DNA from: Arthrobacter stackebrandtii
GTDB taxonomy: Bacteria; Actinomycetota; Actinomycetes; Actinomycetales; Micrococcaceae
Length of the DNA: 64,000 nt
Assembly (NCBI RefSeq): GCF_017876675.1
Contig: NZ_JAGIOI010000001.1
Location: forward strand, 186,001-250,000
Direction of reading: 5' to 3'
Both the position numbers and the translations under genes were made by a program. The notes under the pieces are model-generated. The model was given only the letters and a program-made list of their open reading frames with translations, was not told the origin of the DNA and ran no database searches. The first letter of the stretch is position 1. Each line of letters begins with the position of its first letter. Positions 52,249 to 61,761 of the stretch are shown in pieces.

Positions 52249-52683
52249 CTACACCCGTGCGAGCCGCCACAGCTGGGAACCGAGCCCGGCGGCAAGCACG
52301 TGGGCCTGTTCCACCGGCAGCCACCAGCACTCCCAAGCCTCCCGGGAACCTCCTTGTGATGGGTCAGGCTCCCCCGCAATCCAGCGGTGCGACACGTCCT
52401 GCGGCGGGACCGCCAGTTCCACGAAGTGCCGCCTGGCGATCTCATCCCGCATGGGCCGCACATCGTAATCCGCCGTGCCCAGCTCGCGGACCACGGTGCC
52501 GTGAAGCCCGGTCTCCTCAAACAGCTCACGCACCGCCGCCTCCGACGCCGACTCGTCCGGGCCAACCGTGCCGGCCGGGACCTGGACGCCAGTGATGTGC
52601 ATGGGGTGCTCCAGGTGGGTAAAGACCAGCAGGTGGCCTTCCTGGACCACGTAGCAGACTGCTTTCTGTGTCAACTTGGGCAT
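52249..52683 (-). CDS. NUDIX hydrolase
   Basis: A 144-residue protein with a Nudix box GTVGPDESASEAAVRELFEE followed by TGL (about 38-60), preceded by HITGVQVPA. It starts MPKLTQKAVCYVV, a soluble protein. The box is slightly relaxed at the first Gly. Substrate unknown. It lies first in the two-NUDIX group. Confidence 0.88.
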   Translation of the reverse strand: MPKLTQKAVCYVVQEGHLLVFTHLEHPMHITGVQVPAGTVGPDESASEAAVRELFEETGLHGTVVRELGTADYDVRPMRDEIARRHFVELAVPPQDVSHRWIAGEPDPSQGGSREAWECWWLPVEQAHVLAAGLGSQLWRLARV

Positions 52684-52797
52684 CGTTCGAGAATAGCAAC
52701 CCTTTTCCTGCTGATGGACGACGGCGGACGGCCGGGTCCCGGCGCAGCGGCGCCTGTGTGGTCAGATCGCGCGCTGGCCGGCCCCGTCGGCTGTTTG

Positions 52798-54012
52798 TTA
52801 GCGTTGCTGGCCGTTGTTGAAGTACTCGATCAGCTCATCCGGCAACGCCGGGACCTCAACCGTGCCACCACCACTACGCAGCGACTGCGCCGCCAGGACA
52901 CCGGCAGCAACCGCCTCACGCGCCGCAACCGGGGACGTGTCCGTCGCCCCGCCCTCCCGCGCAAAACGCAGGAACTCGGCAATCAACAACGGATCGGCAC
53001 CACCATGGCCACCCTCCCCATCACGGATCTCCACCTTCACATCCGGCTCCACAAAACCACCCTGCGAACGCGTGTTCCACACATGAATGAAATCACCCGG
53101 GCCGTCACCAAAGTTCTCAATCCGCCCCCTCGTGCCAATGACCGTATAGTTCCGCCAGTAATCCGGCGTGAAGTGGCACTGCTGGTACGACGCCAACGCA
53201 CCATTGTCCAAAACCATCTGCATCATCGAAATGTCCTCCACATCAATGACCGGATTCAAATCCACCTGCTCGGTCGGCGGCCAGTTCTCCAACGAGAACC
53301 AATCCCACATCCGCCGATCCGAATTGTCCCGCCGGCTCGCGACATCCCCGTACACGGCCAAATCACCAATCGCCGACACCCGGCGCGAATACCCGCCCGA
53401 AAGCCAATGGATCACATCAATGTCATGCGCACCCTTCTGCAACAACAACGACGTCGTATTCGCACGCTCCGCATGCCAATCCTTGAAGTAGTAATCGCCA
53501 CCATTGCCCACAAAGTGCCGGCACCACACAGCCTTCACCTCACCAATCGCACCGGACTGGATCAACTCACGCATCTGCACCACCACCGGCATGTGCCGCA
53601 TGTTGTGGCCAACATACAGGCGGGTCCCGGTCTCAAACGCCGTCGTGAGGATCGCATCCGCCGCCTCAAGGGTGACATCCAAAGGCTTCTCACAAAAGGT
53701 CGGGATCCCCGCCTTCAACGTCCGCACAGCCACCTCGGCATGGCGGTTGTCAGGGGTCAACACCAACACCGCATCCAGCCCCGCACCCAACAGCTCATCC
53801 AGGCTCGAGGTGATCGCCGCCGACGGAATCCGCTCCGCAGCATCAGCACGCCCACGCTCCGAGAGGTCACACACCACCACCACCTCCGAACCCTCACCCG
53901 GACGGTGCACCTGCTTCCACAACGACGCACGCAAACCAAAACCAACAATGCCAACACGCATGTCCCGCACCGGAGCGCCAGTGCCTGCCGCGGACTCCAA
54001 CAATTCAGTCAC
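52798..54012 (-). CDS. Gfo/Idh/MocA family oxidoreductase
   Basis: A 404-residue NAD(P)-binding protein. The Rossmann loop VGIVGFGLRAS (about 20-30), the ECK-like CEKPLD (about 112-117), and the central KGAHDIDVIHWLSGG (about 193-207) mark the family. It probably oxidises or epimerises a sugar, or works as an NAD-dependent glycosidase like GH109, whose fold it shares; the sequence does not decide. Its GTG start overlaps the LacI stop by four bases (GTGA), placing it at the end of the ABC-transporter operon. An ATG at residue 18 is a possible shorter start. Confidence 0.86.
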   Translation of the reverse strand: MTELLESAAGTGAPVRDMRVGIVGFGLRASLWKQVHRPGEGSEVVVVCDLSERGRADAAERIPSAAITSSLDELLGAGLDAVLVLTPDNRHAEVAVRTLKAGIPTFCEKPLDVTLEAADAILTTAFETGTRLYVGHNMRHMPVVVQMRELIQSGAIGEVKAVWCRHFVGNGGDYYFKDWHAERANTTSLLLQKGAHDIDVIHWLSGGYSRRVSAIGDLAVYGDVASRRDNSDRRMWDWFSLENWPPTEQVDLNPVIDVEDISMMQMVLDNGALASYQQCHFTPDYWRNYTVIGTRGRIENFGDGPGDFIHVWNTRSQGGFVEPDVKVEIRDGEGGHGGADPLLIAEFLRFAREGGATDTSPVAAREAVAAGVLAAQSLRSGGGTVEVPALPDELIEYFNNGQQR

Positions 54013-55034
54013 TTCTTCACTTCTCTCTTAGGGTCTTGCAAATCTTGGGAAAATTCGGGGGATGAATCACGCAGCAGCACCTGCCACGGGAAATCCACTG
54101 CACGGTGGGGGGCGTGGGGGTTCAGGGCCCGCTCCACCAGGACGTCCGCCAGGCGGGTGAAGAAGCCGACGGGTCCCACGCTGCTCAGGGACGGGGTCAT
54201 GACCTCGCCCTGGGTGGTGTTGCCGACACCGATCACTTCAAGGTCGTCCGGCACGGACAGCCGCAACCGCTGCGCCGCGTGGATGGCGGCAATGGCGGCG
54301 TAATCGGAGATGGCAAAAATGGCTGTTGGCGGATCGGGGCGGCTGAGCAGTTCGACGGCTGCCGCGTAGGCGTTGAGTTCGTCGCCGTCAAAGGCTGCCA
54401 CAAGTTCCGGTAGCCCCGCCCGTTTCATGCCGTCGCGGTAGGCTTCCAGGCGGGCCGGGCTCTTCGCGCCCAGGCTGGACTTGGTGGTCAGCACGGCGAT
54501 CCGCCGGTGGCGGGCCGTGAGATGGTCCATAGCCAGGTCCAGGGACGGTCCCGCCATGGACCGGATCACGTCAAAACCGTTGGGTTCCAGGGTTTCGCTG
54601 AACACCACCAGGGAGTTGCTGCGCGAGAGTTCTGCCAGCAGCTCGGCGTCGCCCGCCTGTGCGGCGTCGTCAATGAAGATGACGTCGGCACCCTGGCGCG
54701 GAATGGCCTTGCGCCAGTCGGTGTCCGCCAGGATCATCGGGGTGATGCCTTCCGCCGAGACGGCGGCGCCCACTGCCTTCGACACCGAGAGCGACCAGGG
54801 GTCTGAGAGCATGGTCAGGGACAGCATCATGAGGTTGGAGCGGCCGGTCCGGATGGTCCGGGCGGCCTGGTTGGGGCGGTAGCCAAGCTTGTGGGCTGCT
54901 TCGTGGACGCGGCGGCTGGTCTCGATGGAGATGCCAGAGCCTTTGCCCTTGGTCCGCCCGGCCAGCACGTAGGAAACGGTGGCCGTGGACACTCCGGCTT
55001 CAGCCGCCACGTTTTTGATGGTTGGTCGCATCAT
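54009..55034 (-). CDS. LacI family transcriptional regulator
   Basis: A 341-residue repressor. The LacI helix-turn-helix is clear: IKNVAAEAGVSTATVSYVLA (about 6-25), then the hinge helix RPNQAARTIRTG (about 53-64). The rest is a periplasmic-binding-protein-like sugar domain, with ETLEPNGFDVI and AIFAISDYAA (about 235-244). It is encoded between the binding-protein gene and the Gfo/Idh/MocA gene, so it probably represses this operon, binding the TTAAACGGTTAA-type site at 58993-59006. AAAGGA lies twelve bases before the start. Effector unknown, likely an imported saccharide. Confidence 0.92.
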   Translation of the reverse strand: MMRPTIKNVAAEAGVSTATVSYVLAGRTKGKGSGISIETSRRVHEAAHKLGYRPNQAARTIRTGRSNLMMLSLTMLSDPWSLSVSKAVGAAVSAEGITPMILADTDWRKAIPRQGADVIFIDDAAQAGDAELLAELSRSNSLVVFSETLEPNGFDVIRSMAGPSLDLAMDHLTARHRRIAVLTTKSSLGAKSPARLEAYRDGMKRAGLPELVAAFDGDELNAYAAAVELLSRPDPPTAIFAISDYAAIAAIHAAQRLRLSVPDDLEVIGVGNTTQGEVMTPSLSSVGPVGFFTRLADVLVERALNPHAPHRAVDFPWQVLLRDSSPEFSQDLQDPKREVKK

Positions 55035-55083
55035 GTCCGGCAGTGTCCTTTCGGTGGAGTGTTTATCTTACGGTGGGGTTGTC

Positions 55084-55125
55084 CGGGGCCGGGCTGGCAC
55101 GGCTCTGTGTGCCGGCCCGGCCCCG
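55084..55125 (-). terminator. strong hairpin between the binding-protein gene and lacI
   Basis: A 17-base stem with one G-T pair (55084-55100 with 55109-55125) and an eight-base loop, right after the binding-protein stop. No T-run follows, so it more likely protects the upstream mRNA end and lowers readthrough to the LacI gene. Confidence 0.7.
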
Positions 55126-55140
55126 ATTGTTACGCCGGTG

Positions 55141-56832
55141 CTAGGACTTCGACACGGGCTGGAGCGTGAACACGGGTGCATCCGGGTTCAGGTCCGCTTC
55201 GTACTCGGCACGGATCTTGTCGCCGCCCTCGGACTTCCAACGCTTGACGACGTCGGCCAGCTCGGTGATCTTGGCCCGCCCGGTGATGATGTCAATGGTC
55301 TTGTCACGGACGATCTTGGTGATCTTCGGGCCCACCTTGGCGTTGGTGTCCGAGTAGCTGCCGTTGGTGGGGTTGCGCCAGGCGTTTTCCAGCAGCTTCT
55401 TTTCCGTCTCGTGGATGTACTTGGTGACTTCCGGGAAGCCGGGGCTGAAGACCACGGATTCGGGGCTGGACATGATGTTCAGGGCACTGACCACGCCGGG
55501 GAGGTTCTTCTGGCCTGCCTCGGTCAGGATCGGGTTCCCGTCGCCGTCGAACGTGAAGTCGTCGCCTTCCCAGCCGAAGTTCTTCTGCAGGTATTCCACA
55601 GTGCCGAACGGTGCTGAGAGCCAGTTGATGAGTTCCAGCTGTTCCTTGATGCGCTTCTCGTCCGTCTTCTTGAACGCGGTGTACCCAACCGTGCCGTAGC
55701 CCATGTCGTAGGTGGGGGTGATCTTGCCGTCGAAGCTGAAGGGCACCAGGATTTCCATCTTCGCGTCCTTGTCGATGGCGCTGTAGCCGCGAATGTCGCG
55801 CGGTCCGGCAGTCACCACGGCGCCCAGGGTGCCGTTGAGGATCAGGGACTTGGTGTTGGTGACGTTCACATCGGGGTAGAAGGCGCCGGCGGCGAACAGC
55901 TTTGCGGCGTATTCCACACCGGCCGTGTACTGGTCCGTTTCGTACAGGTGTGTAAGGGAGCGGTCCTTGTTCACGGCCCAGGCGTTGGGGGCGCCGAGCC
56001 ATTCGGTGATCATGTGCAGGACGTTGATGTAGGCCGGCTCCAGCGCGTACTGCTTCTTGGACGGGTTGGTCAGCTCCTTGGCCTTTTCGAAGAACTCGTC
56101 GGCGTCCTTGGCGTTCAGTCCGCCCACCTTCTCCCAGGTGCCTGCGGTGCCAATCATCACCTGGCCGAAGGGGGTGCTGGGGATGGGGGCGCCCCAAATC
56201 TTGCCATTGACGACGGCGGTGCGCCAGGAGTCCGGCTTCAGCGCGGCCAGGTTGGGGTAGTCAAGGACGGCATCGCCCGAAAGGTACGGGGTCAGGTCCT
56301 GGAACTTTGCCTCCAGCATGGGGCCCACGTTCGGGATGCCCTGGTTCGGCGGAATCCACATCAGGTCCGGCAGGTCCCCGCCGGCCAGGATGGTGGCGAA
56401 CTTGGCCGGGTAGCCGTCTCCAATGTCTTCCACGATCTGCATGTTGAATTCCCCGCCCAGGGCCGTGTTCAGGCGCTGCCAGAAGGGGTTGTCCGGCATG
56501 GCCGGCGCCATGACCTCGAAGGTTTCCGACAGCACGCTGATCGGGCCGGTGAGCGGCTTGGCCTTGGTGGAGGCCACGGGGGTGGGCATGTTCAGGAAGC
56601 CGGGCTCCAGGCCCTCAGCGTTTCCGGGCAAGTCTGCGGTGACGCCGGTGAATTCCTTGTAGGTGGGCAGAACAACGGCCTTGGAGGCTGCTGCACCGCC
56701 GCCACCCTTGGAGTCCGATCCGCCGCTGCAGGCGGACAGCGTCCCTGTCAGGGCGATGGCTGCGACTGATGCGCCGGCCAGTCCCAGGAAGTTGCGGCGT
56801 GAAACCCCGGCTCCGTTGACAGCTCGTTTCAT
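55141..56832 (-). CDS. extracellular solute-binding lipoprotein of an oligosaccharide ABC transporter (LplA/YtcQ-like)
   Basis: A 563-residue binding protein. The signal carries twin arginines (SRRNFL, residues 11-16) and a lipobox LSAC with the lipidated Cys35, so it is probably a Tat-exported lipoprotein. The large size, compared with about 420 for simple sugar-binding proteins, fits the LplA/YtcQ/AlgQ group that takes oligosaccharides. ATG 56832 has GAGGA six bases upstream. It lies after the two permease genes in the same operon. The bound glycan is likely a product of the neighbouring glycoside hydrolases. Confidence 0.9.
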   Translation of the reverse strand: MKRAVNGAGVSRRNFLGLAGASVAAIALTGTLSACSGGSDSKGGGGAAASKAVVLPTYKEFTGVTADLPGNAEGLEPGFLNMPTPVASTKAKPLTGPISVLSETFEVMAPAMPDNPFWQRLNTALGGEFNMQIVEDIGDGYPAKFATILAGGDLPDLMWIPPNQGIPNVGPMLEAKFQDLTPYLSGDAVLDYPNLAALKPDSWRTAVVNGKIWGAPIPSTPFGQVMIGTAGTWEKVGGLNAKDADEFFEKAKELTNPSKKQYALEPAYINVLHMITEWLGAPNAWAVNKDRSLTHLYETDQYTAGVEYAAKLFAAGAFYPDVNVTNTKSLILNGTLGAVVTAGPRDIRGYSAIDKDAKMEILVPFSFDGKITPTYDMGYGTVGYTAFKKTDEKRIKEQLELINWLSAPFGTVEYLQKNFGWEGDDFTFDGDGNPILTEAGQKNLPGVVSALNIMSSPESVVFSPGFPEVTKYIHETEKKLLENAWRNPTNGSYSDTNAKVGPKITKIVRDKTIDIITGRAKITELADVVKRWKSEGGDKIRAEYEADLNPDAPVFTLQPVSKS

Positions 56833-56887
56833 GTCTTTCCTCTTTCGTGTTTTTTGATTGGTTTTTGATGTGCAACAAGTGGTGGGC

Positions 56888-57826
56888 TCAGCCCTTGACG
56901 GCACCGGTGATGACACCCTTGTTGAAGTGTTTTTGCAGGAAGGGGTAGACCACCAGGATGGGCACCAGCGCGACGACCACAATGGCCATCTGCATGGACT
57001 GCGGCGGCGGATTTGTGGCCACGCCGATTGCCTCGGCCATGGAACCGCCCTGGACCACGTAGTTGCGCAGCACCAGCTGCACCGGGTACAGCGTCTGGTC
57101 GTTGATGTACAGCATGGCGTTGAAGAAGGCGTTCCAGAATCCCACCGCGTAGAACAGGCCCACCACGGCGATCACGGCCTTGGACAGCGGCAGCACCACC
57201 TTGCGCAGGATCATGAAGTCGCTGGCGCCGTCGATCCGGGCCGCTTCAATCAACTCGGTGGGGATGTTCATGAAGAAGGAGCGCATCACCACAAAGTTGA
57301 ACGCCGCAAAGACGCTGGGCAGGATCAGCGACCACAACGTGTTCAGCAGGCCCAGCTGCTTGACCATGAGGAACATGGGGATCAGGCCGGGGGCGAAGAG
57401 CAGGGTGAACAGGACCAGCAGCAGGACAGGGCGGCCGAACAGCACAGGGCGGCTCGTGGCGTAGGCCATGGTGATGGTGGTGAACAGGGCCAGGAAGGTG
57501 CCCACCGCGGTGATGACGGCGCTGACGCCCAGGGCCCGGAACATGAATTCGCCGCTGAAGATCGCCTCGTAGGCGGCAAAGGTGGGGTTGGTGGGCCACA
57601 GGACGTAGCCGCCCGCGGCGATCAGCTGCTTGTCATCGGCCAGGGAGGTGGACACCACCAGCAGGATCGGGATGACGATGGTCAGCGTGATCGCACCGAT
57701 GATGATCGCCTTGATGGTGCTGTACAGCGGGGAGGCGGGTTCTTTCCATGCAGGGCGCCCGGAGTCGAAGGTCAGCCCCGCTGCGCGGCGGGCTGCCTTT
57801 CGCGAGGAAGTAAGTGTTGTTGCCAT
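56888..57826 (-). CDS. carbohydrate ABC transporter permease (LplC/YtcP-like)
   Basis: A 312-residue inner-membrane permease with about six helices and the EAA loop ELIEAARIDGASDFMILRKV (about 202-221) that contacts the ATPase. The end PFLQKHFNKGVITGAVKG is the usual closing motif of this MalG-type permease group. It lies between the partner permease and the binding-protein gene. No ATPase is encoded in the operon, so a shared multi-sugar ATPase encoded elsewhere is expected. Confidence 0.93.
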   Translation of the reverse strand: MATTLTSSRKAARRAAGLTFDSGRPAWKEPASPLYSTIKAIIIGAITLTIVIPILLVVSTSLADDKQLIAAGGYVLWPTNPTFAAYEAIFSGEFMFRALGVSAVITAVGTFLALFTTITMAYATSRPVLFGRPVLLLVLFTLLFAPGLIPMFLMVKQLGLLNTLWSLILPSVFAAFNFVVMRSFFMNIPTELIEAARIDGASDFMILRKVVLPLSKAVIAVVGLFYAVGFWNAFFNAMLYINDQTLYPVQLVLRNYVVQGGSMAEAIGVATNPPPQSMQMAIVVVALVPILVVYPFLQKHFNKGVITGAVKG

Positions 57827-57865
57827 GTTTCTCTCCTTGTTTCAGCCAGTATCCGGCGGGCCGGA

Positions 57866-58921
57866 CTAGCTGACCTTCTTCTGGAAGATGCCGGGTTCAC
57901 CCATTCGGTGCGCCAACGAGTTGGCACCCCAGATCAGCAGTGCGGCAACCACGCCCTTGGCCAGGCCGGCGGCCGCACCAATGCTCCAGCCACCGCCGAC
58001 GACGCCGGCAAAGTAGGTGAAGGTGTCGATGACTTCCGCTGCCCCGGCGCCAACGGCGTCGTGCTGGAGCAGGAACTGTTCGAAGCCGACGGAGAGGATG
58101 TCGCCGATGCGCAGGATGAGCAGCAGCACGATGATGGACCGCAGGCCCGGGAGGGTGATGTGCCACATGCGGCGCCAGCGCCCGGCACCGTCGGCCGCAG
58201 CCGCCTCGTACAGCGAGCCGTCAATGGCTGCCAGCGAGGCGAGGAAGATGATCATGGCCCAGCCGCATTCCTTCCAGATCAACTGGATTGTGGCCAGCAG
58301 CGGGAAGGTGTCGGGGTTGGTCATGAACGGAATGGTGTCCAGGCCGAAGTCACGCAGCATGTTGTTGACCAGGCCGGCACCGCCGAGCACCTGCTGGAAC
58401 AGGGCAATGACCAGGACCCAGGAAAGGAAGTGCGGCAGGTAGACCAGTGACTGGAACCAGCGCCGGATCTTGGTGCTGATGAGCGAGTCGACCACGAGGG
58501 CCAGGGCAAGCGGGACCGGGAAGAAGAAGAGCAGCTGCCACACCGCCAGGACGATCGTGTTGCGGAAGGCCACCCAGAAGTCCGGGTTGAAGTACAGGTC
58601 CACGAAGTTCTGCATGCCCACCCAGTCGCTTCCGCTGATGCCGAGGAAGGGCTGGTAGTCCTGGAAGGCAATGACGTTGCCCAGAATCGGGATGTAGAAG
58701 AACAGTGCCAGGAACAGCACACCCGGAATCATCATGATGAGCATTTGCTTGTCCTTGCGCATGCGCGCCTGCCAGCTCACTTGGCGGACAGGGATGCCGT
58801 CGTGCATCAAGGGCAACGCTCCCTTCTTGGCCCGTGCCCGGGCCTTGCGGCCCTTTGGCTTCTCCGGGGCGGCTGCAGTGACAGCGAGTTCTTCTTCCAA
58901 CTCCTGTTGCATCTGACTCAT
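57866..58921 (-). CDS. sugar ABC transporter permease (LplB/YteP-like)
   Basis: A 351-residue permease, first gene of the operon. A charged cytoplasmic N-terminus (about 1-55, Lys/Arg/Ala-rich) is followed by six helices. The EAA loop is SLYEAAAADGAGRWRRMWHI (about 253-272). FYIPILGNVIAFQDYQPFLG (about 75-94) is typical of the LplB/YteP group. ATG 58921 has GAGGAG six bases upstream. It is 39 bases before the second permease gene. Transcription probably starts in the region shared with the GH110 gene. Confidence 0.93.
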   Translation of the reverse strand: MSQMQQELEEELAVTAAAPEKPKGRKARARAKKGALPLMHDGIPVRQVSWQARMRKDKQMLIMMIPGVLFLALFFYIPILGNVIAFQDYQPFLGISGSDWVGMQNFVDLYFNPDFWVAFRNTIVLAVWQLLFFFPVPLALALVVDSLISTKIRRWFQSLVYLPHFLSWVLVIALFQQVLGGAGLVNNMLRDFGLDTIPFMTNPDTFPLLATIQLIWKECGWAMIIFLASLAAIDGSLYEAAAADGAGRWRRMWHITLPGLRSIIVLLLILRIGDILSVGFEQFLLQHDAVGAGAAEVIDTFTYFAGVVGGGWSIGAAAGLAKGVVAALLIWGANSLAHRMGEPGIFQKKVS

Positions 58922-59203
58922 GGACTCTCCTCTTTTTTCACGGGCCGCCAACCACACTGCACCCTTGCAGGCCATCATGTGACTGACGGCACGTTAACCG
59001 TTTAACAAAGATAAGCGACCTGAGCCACATATGCAAGAATCTGATCGGTTCTGTTTTTTATGTATCTACTTTCGTCACTACACACCCCCTTCAATCACGC
59101 ATGGCACGTGCGGTTACACTGAAAATCGATCAAACCTGATTGTTTCGACCACTTATCCCGCATAAGCTGTCAGGCAACTCGAACCACCTGTTTGGAGACA
59201 TGC
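58922..59203. promoter_or_regulatory. divergent promoter region of the transporter operon and GH110 gene
   Basis: A 282-base AT-rich spacer. It holds a LacI-type operator (58993-59006, listed separately) and further imperfect inverted repeats, for example ATCA/TGAT around 59128-59141. The GH110 ribosome site GGAG lies at 59194-59197. Confidence 0.6.
58993..59006. promoter_or_regulatory. putative LacI-family operator
   Basis: GTTAACCGTTTAAC on the plus strand, a near-palindrome centred on CG (TTAAaCGgTTAA on the minus strand), the usual form of LacI-family sites. It lies 72 bases before the first permease gene, where a repressor could block both directions. Confidence 0.6.
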
Positions 59204-61642
59204 ATGGGCACCACCACGAACGCCACGTCCGCCACAACCCCCTGGTCCGGCCACGCGCCCCTGTCGGCAGCGCAGTTGGGTCCCGACACCGTGGGCTTTT
59301 ATTCCGGCGTGCCCTCCCGCCAGGACCCGGCGGCGCTCCCCGTCCACGCGGCGGAGCGAACCGTGGTGGATGTGACCAGTTTCGGCGCCGACCCCACCGG
59401 GGCCCGGGACTCCGCAGCGGCAGTCCATGCCGCCGTCGTGCATGCCCGCGGGCTGGGCGGCCCCGCCACCATCGTGTTCCCACGAGGCCGCTACACCCTT
59501 TACCCGGAGTCCATGCCCAAGCGCGAGCTTTATGTGTCCAACACGGTGGGCCGGTTCCCGGAATTCAAGGTCAAAAACATCGCTGTCCTGCTCGAGGACA
59601 TGCACGACGTCATCGTGGATGGCATGGGCTCGACCCTGATTTTCCACGGCCGCGCCACCCAATGGGCCGTCATCCGTTCCACCGATGTCACCATCCAGAA
59701 CCTGTCCACCGACTGGCATGCCCCGCTGGTGCTGGACCTGACCGTCCTTGCCACGGGAGTGGCGGACGTCCGCGGCTACCGCGACCTCAAGCTGCCTGCC
59801 GGCACCACCGCCACCATCCACGGTGCCACGGCAACTTTCCACGGCGAGAGCAGCCCGGCCACGGGCGAACCCTACTGGTCGCACGGTCCGGAGGTGGCCG
59901 ACGAATGGCAGAACCAGGTCCGGGACCTCGCCAGCGGCCTGACCCTGCGCTCGCCGCTGCCCCTCTGGGAGGGATCCAGCGCCGTTGCAGACCTGGGCAA
60001 CAACGTGATTCGCATCAGCTACGGCTCCCCCCAAGACCCGGGCGGCGCCGGGTCCGTCTACGAACTGCGCCAGCGCCCGCGCGACACCCCGGGCGGCTTC
60101 ATCTGGGAATCCGAACGCGTGGAGCTGAAGAACCTGGCCCTGCACTACCTGCACGGCTTCGGCATCGTCGGCCAGCTCAGCAAGGACATCTCACTGGACC
60201 GGATCACGCTGCGCGCCAAGGCCGGTTCATGGCGCCAGACGGCCGGCCTGGCCGACTTCGTCCAACTCTCCGGTGTCGGCGGCAAGGCGCAGATCACCAA
60301 CTGCCTCTTCGACAACCCGCACGACGACCCCATCAACATCCACGGCACCTACGTCCAGGTGGAGCACATCGACCGCGCTTCCCGCACTGTGACCCTGAAG
60401 TACATGGAACAGGACACCGCCGGCTTCCCGCAGTTCTACCCCGGCGACCAGCTGCGCTTCGTCAGGCGCGCCACCATGCTCTCCGACGGCGCCGAAGACT
60501 ACCGCGTGACCGCCGTCGAGGGCCCCAACGGCCGGGACGGGAGCCGCGACCTTGAGCGCATGCGGGTCACGGTGGACCGGGAGCTGCCGGAGGGCCTCGC
60601 GGCGGACGCCTTCGTGGCCGAAAACCTGACGTACACGCCGGAGGTGTACATCGCCGGCAACACCTTCAAGTCCACGCCCACCCGGGGAATCCTGGTCACC
60701 ACGCCCCGCCCCGTGTTGATCGAGCGCAACCATTTTGACCAGATGGGCATGGCCAGCATCTACATTTCCGCGGACGCCGACTACTGGTATGAATCCAGCG
60801 GCGTCACGAACGCGACCATCCGCAACAACGTTTTTGACCGGCCTGCACGGGGTTGGGCGGCCATCTGGTTCGACCCCACCAACACCGAATCCGAGCCCGT
60901 CCGCACGGTGCACAGCAACATCAGCATCGATGCCAACCGCTTCAGGCTGGTGCCGGGCGGCTCGGTGCTGCGCGGCGCATCCGTGGCGGAGCTGTCCTTC
61001 ACCAACAACGAGGTGGGCCGCTGGGCACCCTTCGCCGGGGAGGCTCCAGCGGAGCCCCAGGAACTGTTCGAGTTCTCCGCCAGCCACGGCATTACACTCT
61101 CGGGCAACAGCTACGCGCCGGGTTTCAATGTGTGCGCCACGGTGGACGGGATGCCGGCCGCGGAGGTCAACGGCTCGGACGACGGCGTCACCACCCGGGT
61201 GCTGGCGGAGGCTCCCAGCCGGGGCGGGCGCCCGGCGGAGGCTGCCGGGCGCCCTGACTGCGTTTCCGCCGCGGGTTCCGGGGTGGGCGCCGGCGGGGGT
61301 TTCGCCACTTGGGCAGGCGGTGCCGACGCGGCCGGCCGGCCGGCTGCGCTGCTCGAACCCCGGTGGACGGGCGTGGAATTCGGTGCGCCCGGCTCAACGC
61401 AGGCGTGGCTGGCACATGTCCCGGCAGGAACCGGGCAGGTCACCGCCACGCTGCAGGCCGCAGCGCCGGACACGGCGTTGTTCGTGAACTACAACGACGC
61501 CGGGCTCGTCCCTGAAGCGGACGGCACCTGCACACTTATTCTGGCCGACGGGCCCAACATCCTGGAGGTACGCACCCTGGACCGCAGCACCGGCACAGGA
61601 ACTGCAGGACAAACGTACCGCTGGGCCATCATCCGCCACTGA
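59204..61642 (+). CDS. alpha-1,3-galactosidase (GH110-like), right-handed beta-helix glycoside hydrolase
   Basis: An 812-residue beta-helix protein. The start of the helix (VVDVTSFGADPTGARDSAAA, about 52-71) is followed by KRELYVSNT (about 106-114), KNIAVLLEDM, and NCLFDNPHDDPINIHGTYVQ (about 366-385). These match GH110 enzymes that remove alpha-1,3-linked galactose from blood-group-B-type and linear glycans. No signal peptide is visible, so it probably works inside the cell on glycans brought in by the neighbouring importer. A C-terminal Gly/Ala-rich segment (about 640-812) is of unknown role. ATG 59204 is chosen because GGAG lies six bases upstream; a TTG four codons earlier is not. Confidence 0.82.
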   Translation: MGTTTNATSATTPWSGHAPLSAAQLGPDTVGFYSGVPSRQDPAALPVHAAERTVVDVTSFGADPTGARDSAAAVHAAVVHARGLGGPATIVFPRGRYTLYPESMPKRELYVSNTVGRFPEFKVKNIAVLLEDMHDVIVDGMGSTLIFHGRATQWAVIRSTDVTIQNLSTDWHAPLVLDLTVLATGVADVRGYRDLKLPAGTTATIHGATATFHGESSPATGEPYWSHGPEVADEWQNQVRDLASGLTLRSPLPLWEGSSAVADLGNNVIRISYGSPQDPGGAGSVYELRQRPRDTPGGFIWESERVELKNLALHYLHGFGIVGQLSKDISLDRITLRAKAGSWRQTAGLADFVQLSGVGGKAQITNCLFDNPHDDPINIHGTYVQVEHIDRASRTVTLKYMEQDTAGFPQFYPGDQLRFVRRATMLSDGAEDYRVTAVEGPNGRDGSRDLERMRVTVDRELPEGLAADAFVAENLTYTPEVYIAGNTFKSTPTRGILVTTPRPVLIERNHFDQMGMASIYISADADYWYESSGVTNATIRNNVFDRPARGWAAIWFDPTNTESEPVRTVHSNISIDANRFRLVPGGSVLRGASVAELSFTNNEVGRWAPFAGEAPAEPQELFEFSASHGITLSGNSYAPGFNVCATVDGMPAAEVNGSDDGVTTRVLAEAPSRGGRPAEAAGRPDCVSAAGSGVGAGGGFATWAGGADAAGRPAALLEPRWTGVEFGAPGSTQAWLAHVPAGTGQVTATLQAAAPDTALFVNYNDAGLVPEADGTCTLILADGPNILEVRTLDRSTGTGTAGQTYRWAIIRH

Positions 61643-61687
61643 CCCCGCCGCACCTGCACCACATCCCGGCACCGCCGTGGAACCGCC

Positions 61688-61725
61688 ATGCCCGCCCCTT
61701 CTGACGCTGTTCAAGGGGCGGGCAT
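61688..61725. terminator. convergent hairpin after the GH110 gene
   Basis: A 13-base-pair stem (61688-61700 with 61713-61725) with a twelve-base loop between convergent genes. T-runs are absent, so strength as a terminator is uncertain. Confidence 0.55.
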
Positions 61726-61761
61726 TGCCCGTTCACGGCCGGGAGCAGGGACCGGGTGGTG

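Noticed and set aside
52387-54303. 638-residue plus-strand frame opposite the NUDIX, Gfo/Idh/MocA and lacI genes
   Set aside because: Crosses several real genes and is rich in His/Arg/Pro without any motif.
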